Positions 7,700 through 12,288 of a DNA stretch of 12,288 bases are shown one piece after another. The notes under the pieces are model-generated. The model had not been told where the DNA came from and did no database searches. It saw only the letters and a list, made by a program, of their open reading frames with translations. The DNA lies in assembly GCA_014859805.1 (NCBI GenBank), contig JACUTN010000020.1:1-12288 (forward strand), in the 5' to 3' direction. The stretch is from Candidatus Bathyarchaeota archaeon (lineage in GTDB: Archaea > Thermoproteota > Bathyarchaeia > Bathyarchaeales > Bathycorpusculaceae). A program made the position numbers and the translations under genes. Every line of letters starts with the position of its first letter. Positions within the stretch are counted from its first letter, which is position 1.

Positions 7700-8840
7700 T
7701 TTTCTCTGCCTCTTTTAGAATTTTGGCTAGCAATTCTTCTGGGGTAATCAATTCTCCACCGCCAATTTTGTTTAGAGGAATGATTTTCGCTAATCCTTTT
7801 GATGCTCTTTCTACTTCGTAACAAATTTGTCCCAAATTCAGCTCTGGAACAATTATTTTGTCAGCTTTTTCAGCCAGTTTTCTAACTGTTTTTTCTGGAA
7901 ATGGCCAGATGGTCTTCAATCTAATGTAACCTGTTTTAACCCCTTTCGCTTCTGCTTTTTCAACTGCTTCGTGAACTGCGCGGGATGTGCAGCCGTATGA
8001 AATTATGCCTATTTGGCAGTTTTCAATATTGTAGTGTTCAAAATCTGAAATCTCTTCCGTGTGATTCCTTATTTTGTTGTTAAGCCTCTCTACGAGTTTT
8101 TTGTGCACGACTGGGTCTGCTGTGAATCTTATGCCGTATTCGTCGTGTGTTGAACCCGTCACGGCAACGTTGAATCCTTCGTCCACAGCAGGCATGGGTG
8201 GGATCACTTCCAAGCCAAAAAAAGCGGTTTCGCCAGCTCTTGGTTTTTTGCGGTTGATTATTTTCACGGTATCTAATGGTGGCACTGTAATTTGTTCCCT
8301 CATATGTGTGATTGTTTCGTCTGAGAGAAGTATGACTGGAGTGCGATATTTTTCAGCTAGGTTGAACGCTCTAACTGTCAGTGTGAACATTTCCTGAACG
8401 GAATTTGGCGACAAGACTATGGCTGAGTAGTCTCCGTGGGTTCCCCAGCGGGACTGCATAACGTCGCCTTGTCCACATTTGGTGGCTTGTCCAGTGCTTG
8501 GTCCAGTCCTTTGCACATTAACTATTACGCATGGAGTTTCTGTCATGAATGCATATCCTATAAATTCTTGCATTAGGCTGAATCCTGGTCCGGAAGTGGC
8601 TGTCATAGCTTTGGCTCCAGCCCAGCTTGCGCCTATAATCGCGCCTATAGAAGCCAGTTCGTCCTCCATTTGAATAGCTATTCCACTGATTCGAGGCAAC
8701 CGTTTAGCCATGTGTTCAGATATCTCGCTTGCAGGTGTTATTGGGTATCCAGCGAAAAATCGACAACCTGAGGCTATGGCTCCTTCAACGCATGCTTCGT
8801 TTCCTTGCCAAAAATATGTGTTTGGTTGGGCAATTCTCAT
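7692..8840 (-). CDS. korA: 2-oxoglutarate (2-oxoacid):ferredoxin oxidoreductase, alpha subunit
   Basis: The alpha subunit (pyrimidine-binding and transketolase C-terminal-like domains). Starting at the ATG of 8838-8840 it has 382 residues, normal for KorA. Recognisable stretches are WQGNEACVEGAIASGCRFFAGYPITPASEI near the start, the MEDELASIGAIIGASWAGAKAMTATSGPGFSLMQE block, QRTGPSTGQATKCGQGD, and RWGTHGDYSAIVLSP, close to methanogen KorA. The frame extends 13 residues further to a GTG at 8879, but that extension does not look like KorA; the ATG has AAGGAG 10 nt upstream and places the protein N-terminus where the family begins. Genes korA, korB and korC overlap, implying a coupled operon. 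The small ferredoxin-like delta subunit (korD), usually adjacent in methanogens, is not next to it; upstream is the divergent tldD. Confidence 0.94.
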   Translation of the reverse strand: MRIAQPNTYFWQGNEACVEGAIASGCRFFAGYPITPASEISEHMAKRLPRISGIAIQMEDELASIGAIIGASWAGAKAMTATSGPGFSLMQEFIGYAFMTETPCVIVNVQRTGPSTGQATKCGQGDVMQSRWGTHGDYSAIVLSPNSVQEMFTLTVRAFNLAEKYRTPVILLSDETITHMREQITVPPLDTVKIINRKKPRAGETAFFGLEVIPPMPAVDEGFNVAVTGSTHDEYGIRFTADPVVHKKLVERLNNKIRNHTEEISDFEHYNIENCQIGIISYGCTSRAVHEAVEKAEAKGVKTGYIRLKTIWPFPEKTVRKLAEKADKIIVPELNLGQICYEVERASKGLAKIIPLNKIGGGELITPEELLAKILKEAEKND

Positions 8841-8986
8841 ATGTTGTGCTCTCCTTGTTGTTTGGAGGTGAATGCACACTTTACTGGAATTAATCTTTTG
8901 TTGTGAAATTGATTTTTTGAACCTTTATGCTAAAAGGTTTTATCTGATAGTTGCCTATTCACTAGACTGAATTTGGAGGCTAAAAA
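8841..8986. promoter_or_regulatory. Divergent promoter region between korA (minus) and tldD (plus)
   Basis: This 146-bp AT-rich stretch separates two outward-facing transcription units. For tldD, a plus-strand TATA-like TTTATC at 8940-8945 would give a start near 8969, and GGAGG at 8975-8979 lies 7 nt before the TTG start. For korA, a weak minus-strand AGATTAATT (about 8889-8897) could position a start near 8865, with AAGGAG at 8851-8856. The boxes are short and unproven, but two divergent promoters must lie here or inside the genes. Confidence 0.5.
8920..8939. repeat. 7-bp inverted repeat, candidate operator
   Basis: AACCTTT (8920-8926) and its reverse complement AAAGGTT (8933-8939) flank the 6-nt centre ATGCTA. 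It sits just upstream of the putative tldD TATA element and within range of the korA promoter, a suitable place for a dimeric regulator. In AT-rich intergenic DNA a repeat of this size can occur by chance. Confidence 0.4.
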
Positions 8987-10405
8987 TTGGAAAAAGACAT
9001 AGTGGATTATGCTTTAGAATACGCTAGAGGCAAGGACATTGAATATGCAGAAGTTAGAGCACAGAACCAGAAACTTGAGCAGTTAATGTTAAAGAACGGA
9101 ATTTTGGAAGCCTTTCTTTCATCTGTTAACAGTGGCTTCTGCGTTCGAATATTGGCAGAGGGCGGCATCGGCTTTGCTTCAACAAACAAATGGACAAAAG
9201 ATGAAGCCAAAGCTGTAGTAGACCTTGCATACAGGTTTGCTAAAGCTGCAAGGCGTAAGGACAAGATATTATTTGCTGAAGAAAAGGCTGTGGAAACCAC
9301 ATGGAAAGTAGAGCAAAAGAAAAAGATAGAAGACGTAGATTCTGAAACAAAAATCAAACAATTCTTGGATGTAGACAAAGCGCTAACTTCTCATACAGTG
9401 AATGTTCCAGCAAGGGTGTTTGAATGCGATATACACTTGACAGAGAAATATTTTGCTAACACTGAAGGCTCACGCATATCTTCTTTTGTTCCGAAAATTG
9501 CTGCTTTTGGTTTCATCACGGTTGTTGAACAAGGAAAAAGTGAACAAGCATTCGAACAGTTCGGTTACAGTGGAGGCTGGGAAGCGTTTGACGGATGGCA
9601 AATAACTGAAAAACTAATTCACGACGCAAATGTGCTGAAAGAAGTGATAACAAAGGCGAAGGCGGTAAAACCAGGCCCAATGGATTTAGTGTGCGGTTCA
9701 GAGGTTACAGGCATAGCTGCCCATGAATCTTGCGGCCATCCAATGGAAGCTGACAGAATTTTAGGTAGAGAGATGAGTCAAGCTGGAAGGTCTTTCATAT
9801 ACAAAGGCGGTTCATTCTGGATGGGAACGAGGATTGGAAGCGATGTTGTCACAATAGTTGATGACCCAACAGTAGAGCACAGCTATGGTTATTACAAATA
9901 TGACGATGAAGGAATAAAGGCGAGAAGAAGACATCTCTACAAAAACGGAATTATCAACGAGTTTTTGCACAACAGAGAAACTGCAGCAAAACTGGGTACA
10001 AGAAGCAATGCGTCGTCAAGAGCTGTGAATTATGATAGAGAAGCAATAGTGCGGATGGCAAACACTTTCGTTCTTCCGGGCGACATGACTGAAGAAGAAT
10101 TGATTGAAGACGTGAAAAACGGTGTCTACATGGTTTCTTTCATGGAATGGAACATAGATGACAAACGTTTCAACCAACGTTATGTCGGTAGGGAAGCTTA
10201 CTTGATAGAGAATGGTGAGTTGAAGCATCCAGTTGCAAGACCAGTGATTGAAACGACGACGCTAAAATTCTGGAGTGCTGTTGACGCTGTTTCAAAAGAC
10301 TTGAAATTCGACGCGGCTACTTGTGGAAAAGGAGACCCCATGCAGGGAATCCCTGTTTACACGGGTGGTCCATCTATTAGACTTAGGGATGTGTACGTAA
10401 AATGA
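8987..10405 (+). CDS. tldD: TldD metalloprotease subunit (TldD/PmbA family, catalytic)
   Basis: A 472-residue zinc metalloprotease subunit. The family motif HExxxH is seen as GIAAHESCGHPMEADR, with H246, E247 and H251; C446 in the C-terminal CGKGDPMQGIPV matches the cysteine that completes the zinc site in bacterial TldD. TldD works with TldE as a heterodimer cutting unfolded or small peptides within the cytosol, known in bacteria for maturing microcin B17 and degrading CcdA; the archaeal substrate is unknown. The start is TTG at 8987 with a strong GGAGG 7 nt upstream, and the next residues (MEKDIVDYALEYARGKDIEYAEVRAQ) already fit the family, so the non-ATG start is credible. The stop overlaps the tldE ATG (ATGA at 10402-10405). 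No obvious peptide substrate gene is adjacent. Confidence 0.95.
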   Translation: MEKDIVDYALEYARGKDIEYAEVRAQNQKLEQLMLKNGILEAFLSSVNSGFCVRILAEGGIGFASTNKWTKDEAKAVVDLAYRFAKAARRKDKILFAEEKAVETTWKVEQKKKIEDVDSETKIKQFLDVDKALTSHTVNVPARVFECDIHLTEKYFANTEGSRISSFVPKIAAFGFITVVEQGKSEQAFEQFGYSGGWEAFDGWQITEKLIHDANVLKEVITKAKAVKPGPMDLVCGSEVTGIAAHESCGHPMEADRILGREMSQAGRSFIYKGGSFWMGTRIGSDVVTIVDDPTVEHSYGYYKYDDEGIKARRRHLYKNGIINEFLHNRETAAKLGTRSNASSRAVNYDREAIVRMANTFVLPGDMTEEELIEDVKNGVYMVSFMEWNIDDKRFNQRYVGREAYLIENGELKHPVARPVIETTTLKFWSAVDAVSKDLKFDAATCGKGDPMQGIPVYTGGPSIRLRDVYVK

Positions 10406-11727
10406 GTGACGTTCTTAATCAAACTGAAGAGATAGTTAAGAAGGCTAAGTCCCTCGGCGCTGACGAAGTCATCGCCAAAACGACGTTTGGCAAATACAGG
10501 CAATCACGTTTTAGTAACAATGAGATTGACACAACTGTGGCGTGGAATGACTATGTAACTGACATTACGTTGTCTTGGAAAAAAAGGGTGGTGGCAACTC
10601 AGGTACGCAACTTTCAAAATGTAGATGGGCAGTTGAAGCAGCTTTTTGAAATCGCAAAAGTCTCAAAGGAAAATCCGATGTTCGGTGGATTTGCAAAAGG
10701 AAAATTCAAGTATGCTCTAAGCTCGGCGGATAGAAAGGTCGCAGAATTGGAAGAACCGTCAGAGTATATTTTTGAAGCTATAGAAGCAGCTAAAAGAGAA
10801 GCTGGACAGGACATTAACAGTGGCGGTATACTTTTCACGAAATTTGAGGATGTATATTTAGCGTCGTCTGAAGGACCATTAGGTGTCGATAGCAGATCAG
10901 CAATTGAATTCTCTATACGAGTTTTCTCGCAGAGAGAAGCTTCTGGTCACAGCGTTGAGTGTAGTTCAACCTTGAATGGCTTTAACCCGTCTAGAGCTGG
11001 GATGGAAGCTGGCGAAATTGCAAAGCTTGCTAAAAATCCCAAAGTTGGCGACGAAGGCATTTACGATGTGGTGCTTGCTCCGCTTTTTGCTGGTTCCATG
11101 TTAGGCATGTGGGCTTCAATGGTCTCAGCTTTCAACGTCATGATTCAGCTTTCAATATTTGTAAATAAACTGGGGCAAAAAGTGTCATCTGAAATCGTGA
11201 CTATAAAAGATGATCCAGGGCCATATGCGGTTTCCCACCGCGTTTTCGACGATGAGGGAGTGCGGACCAGAGAGAACGTCTTTATTGACCATGGAATACT
11301 GAAAACGTATCTGCATAACACTTCAACGGCTAAAATATTTAAGGCGGAAACAACGGGCAATGCTGGGTTAGTTGTTCCCAGCCCTTGGAACGTTGAGATG
11401 GGCATTGGCAACATAAGTAAAGATGAGTTGTTCAAAGAGACTAGAAGAGGATTGTATCTGACGAACACATGGTACACTCGCTTTCAAAACTATGTTAAGG
11501 GAGACTTCTCAACAATACCGAGAGACGGCATTTTCCTCATAGAAAATGGTGAGATAAAACAATCGTTAAAAGATCTACGCTTGAGCGACAACGCCTTAAA
11601 CCTACTAAACAATATCGCAGGAATATCTAAAGAAAGAAAACATGTACATTGGTGGGGAGAAGCACATCCGCCTTCACTTGCACCATACCTTCTAATAAAA
11701 AACGTGCACATGACAAAATCAAAATAA
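10402..11727 (+). CDS. tldE: TldE/PmbA-family protein, non-catalytic partner of TldD
   Basis: A 441-residue TldD/PmbA-family protein. It shares the fold landmarks with TldD (GADEVIAKTTFGKYRQSRFSNNEID near the N-terminus; KDDPGPYAVSHRVFDDEGVRTRENVFIDHGILKTYLHN at about 269-306, matching the DEG...GIL...LH block in TldD). However, the position of HExxxH is occupied by LAPLFAGSMLGMWASMVSAF (about 225-244), with no zinc-binding His-Glu pair, and the C-terminus lacks the conserved cysteine. This is the expected arrangement for TldE, which forms the heterodimer with catalytic TldD. Translation is coupled to tldD by a 4-nt overlap. A poly-T terminator follows directly. Some archaeal annotations name it PmbA; the role is the same. 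Confidence 0.93.
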   Translation: MSDVLNQTEEIVKKAKSLGADEVIAKTTFGKYRQSRFSNNEIDTTVAWNDYVTDITLSWKKRVVATQVRNFQNVDGQLKQLFEIAKVSKENPMFGGFAKGKFKYALSSADRKVAELEEPSEYIFEAIEAAKREAGQDINSGGILFTKFEDVYLASSEGPLGVDSRSAIEFSIRVFSQREASGHSVECSSTLNGFNPSRAGMEAGEIAKLAKNPKVGDEGIYDVVLAPLFAGSMLGMWASMVSAFNVMIQLSIFVNKLGQKVSSEIVTIKDDPGPYAVSHRVFDDEGVRTRENVFIDHGILKTYLHNTSTAKIFKAETTGNAGLVVPSPWNVEMGIGNISKDELFKETRRGLYLTNTWYTRFQNYVKGDFSTIPRDGIFLIENGEIKQSLKDLRLSDNALNLLNNIAGISKERKHVHWWGEAHPPSLAPYLLIKNVHMTKSK

Positions 11728-11730
11728 GCA

Positions 11731-11750
11731 CCTTTTTTTCTTTTTTCTCT
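11731..11750 (+). terminator. Poly-T transcription terminator after tldD-tldE
   Basis: Seven Ts, one C and six Ts (11733-11746) begin 6 nt after the tldE stop, followed by CTCT. Long T-runs on the coding strand are the usual archaeal intrinsic terminators and need no hairpin. It separates the protease operon from the tRNA cluster. Confidence 0.75.
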
Positions 11751-11761
11751 AGACCAATCGT

Positions 11762-11772
11762 AAATTTAAAAG
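11762..11772 (+). promoter_or_regulatory. Putative TATA box of tRNA-Gly
   Basis: AAATTTAAAAG lies with its centre about 39-40 nt before the first base of the mature tRNA-Gly, a common archaeal distance once a short 5' leader is allowed for. It is also just after the tldE terminator. Confidence 0.5.
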
Positions 11773-11806
11773 TCAAGTCTTCTTGAATAATATTTGGATT
11801 GTTAGT

Positions 11807-11880
11807 GCGGTCGTAGTCTAGCTTGGCTAGGACCTCGGCTTCCCGAGCCGACGACCCGGGTTCAAATCCCGGCGACCGCA
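11807..11880 (+). tRNA. tRNA-Gly (anticodon CCC)
   Basis: A 74-nt cloverleaf: acceptor GCGGTCG pairs with CGACCGC (discriminator A at 11880); D stem GTCT/GGAC with one G-U pair; anticodon stem TCGGC/GCCGA around the loop TTCCCGA, giving anticodon CCC for GGG codons; 4-nt variable region; T stem CCGGG/CCCGG with TTCAAAT loop. No CCA is encoded and no intron is present. Confidence 0.95.
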
Positions 11881-11976
11881 CCTTCCTTGAGCGACTGCGG
11901 ATTTTCTGCGCAAGCAAAAAACGATAGACTCCCCTATAGTTTTCAATATGGAAACATTATTTGAAGCTAAATACGA

Positions 11977-11982
11977 TTTTTT
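11977..11982 (+). terminator. Possible terminator T-run downstream of tRNA-Gly
   Basis: A run of six Ts lies about 100 nt after tRNA-Gly, in the 128-nt gap before the oppositely oriented tRNA-Arg. It is the only clear T-run of that length on the plus strand in this gap. I see no other feature in 11881-12008. Confidence 0.25.
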
Positions 11983-12008
11983 GTAAGAGCTTTGTGAATC
12001 GTTTGTGG

Positions 12009-12083
12009 CGGGCGGGGTGGGATTTGAACCCACGACCGCAAGCTTAGGAGGCTTGCGCCCTATCCGTACTGGGCTACCCGCCC
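12009..12083 (-). tRNA. tRNA-Arg (anticodon CCT)
   Basis: Minus-strand 75-nt cloverleaf: acceptor GGGCGGG/CCCGCCC with discriminator G; D stem GCCC/GGGC; anticodon stem CAAGC/GCTTG around CTCCTAA, giving CCT, which reads AGG; 5-nt variable region; T stem GTGGG/CCCAC with TTCAAAT loop. No intron and no encoded CCA. It converges on tRNA-Gly. Confidence 0.95.
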
Positions 12084-12105
12084 AAATAGTAGCTAGGTGG
12101 ATGTC

Positions 12106-12115
12106 AAATTTTAAC
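12106..12115 (-). promoter_or_regulatory. Putative TATA box of tRNA-Arg
   Basis: The minus strand reads GTTAAAATTT here, centred about 28 nt upstream of the mature tRNA-Arg 5' end. This suits an archaeal promoter with almost no leader. Confidence 0.45.
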
Positions 12116-12132
12116 TTAATGCGTCAGTATAC

Positions 12133-12145
12133 AAAAAGCTTAAAC
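12133..12145 (+). promoter_or_regulatory. Putative BRE/TATA of tRNA-Leu
   Basis: AAAAAGCTTAAAC combines a purine-rich BRE-like AAAAAG with a CTTAAAC TATA-like core centred about 35 nt before the tRNA-Leu 5' end. It lies in the roughly 93-nt divergent gap between tRNA-Arg and tRNA-Leu. Confidence 0.5.
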
Positions 12146-12176
12146 TATACAAGACATTTTCAACATTAATGCTGTT

Positions 12177-12287
12177 GCGGGGGTACCCGAGCCAGGTCTA
12201 AATAGGCGGCCAGTAAGCCTAGGATATGGGGGAGGACTTAAGATCCTCTGGCGGAGGCCTCCGTGGGTTCAAATCCCACCCCCCGCA
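12177..12287 (+). tRNA. tRNA-Leu (anticodon TAA), with a ~25-nt insertion in the D-loop (putative non-canonical intron)
   Basis: A class II tRNA gene of 111 nt. Acceptor GCGGGGG (12177-12183) pairs with CCCCCGC (12280-12286), discriminator A at 12287. D stem CCC (12186-12188) can pair with GGG (12228-12230). Anticodon stem GAGGA/TCCTC (12232-12236, 12244-12248) encloses CTTAAGA, so the anticodon is TAA, reading UUA (and probably UUG). A 14-nt variable arm and T arm GTGGG/TTCAAAT/CCCAC follow. The anticodon loop is uninterrupted, so there is no canonical 37/38 intron. The D-loop between the two D-stem halves is 39 nt, about 25 too many; removing 12203-12227 gives a regular 86-nt tRNA-Leu. One base remains after the gene, so downstream context is unseen. 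Confidence 0.9.
12203..12227 (+). other. Putative non-canonical tRNA intron in the D-loop of tRNA-Leu
   Basis: The inserted block contains a short hairpin: TAGGC (12203-12207) pairs with GCCTA (12217-12221) around a 9-nt loop, leaving GGATAT before the D-stem GGG. The exact ends are uncertain by a few bases because neighbouring A and T residues allow sliding. Only an imperfect bulge-helix-bulge can be drawn (three of four central pairs), which is common for introns outside position 37/38 in archaea. That splicing really occurs is inference. Confidence 0.6.
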
Positions 12288-12288
12288 C

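Noticed and set aside
8838..8879. Upstream GTG start for korA (395 residues)
   Set aside because: The 13 extra residues do not resemble KorA N-termini, and the downstream ATG has an AAGGAG at acceptable spacing.
9007..9378. 123-codon minus-strand frame within tldD
   Set aside because: It is wholly antisense to the tldD N-terminal region, with no recognisable domain and no promoter.
11627..12033. Minus-strand frames crossing tldE's end and the tRNA genes
   Set aside because: They run through the tRNA-Gly sequence and the poly-T terminator, and one uses the familiar spurious translation of a reverse-read tRNA (RSPGFEPGSSA). They are not genes.
12237..12243. Canonical 37/38 intron in tRNA-Leu
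   Set aside because: The anticodon loop is exactly seven bases between perfectly paired 5-bp stem halves, so the extra length cannot be there.
1..12288. CRISPR array, transposon, integrase site, toxin-antitoxin or defence genes
   Set aside because: No spaced direct repeats, transposase or integrase motifs, or terminal inverted repeats were seen. The tRNA genes show no obvious partial duplicate within the window to suggest an att site.

Overview
The window looks like a chromosomal segment of an archaeon with moderate GC content (roughly 40%). The evidence is a formylmethanofuran:tetrahydromethanopterin formyltransferase (Ftr) C-terminus, a methanogen-type KorABC 2-oxoacid:ferredoxin oxidoreductase, the three-subunit PurS/PurL/PurQ FGAM synthase, a TldD/TldE pair, archaeal TATA-like boxes, tRNA genes without encoded CCA where this can be seen, and a tRNA-Leu with an insertion outside the anticodon loop. 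An anaerobic lineage using an H4MPT-linked C1 (Wood-Ljungdahl or methanogenesis-type) pathway fits; something near Bathyarchaeia/TACK is my guess, not proven from this window.

Layout. (1) 1-1680, plus strand: the 3' end of ftr, a PfkB-family kinase joined to it by an ATGA stop/start overlap, and a GNAT acetyltransferase 13 nt further on, probably one operon. (2) 8840-1677, minus strand: two functional blocks. First come korA-korB-korC (overlapping genes for a ferredoxin-dependent oxidoreductase with no adjacent korD ferredoxin gene). Then come purM and, after a 57-nt gap carrying a likely leaderless promoter, purS-purL-purQ (steps 4 and 5 of IMP synthesis). purQ and the GNAT gene converge and overlap by 4 nt. 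(3) 8841-8986: divergent intergenic region with an inverted repeat. (4) 8987-11727, plus strand: tldD-tldE, overlapping by ATGA and followed by a strong poly-T terminator. (5) 11762-12288: a tRNA cluster, Gly(CCC) on plus, Arg(CCT) on minus and Leu(TAA) on plus, each with a TATA-like element about 28-39 nt upstream.

How it fits together: the window is mainly core anaerobic metabolism. It covers formyl transfer in the C1 pathway, reductive or oxidative 2-oxoacid metabolism with ferredoxin, and de novo purine synthesis, plus a widespread protease pair and tRNAs. I saw no mobile element, CRISPR array, defence island or toxin-antitoxin pair. The most unusual signal is the roughly 25-nt D-loop insertion in tRNA-Leu(TAA), best explained as a non-canonical intron. 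Several genes use non-ATG starts (purQ GTG, purM TTG, tldD TTG), and the purS and korA starts need care.
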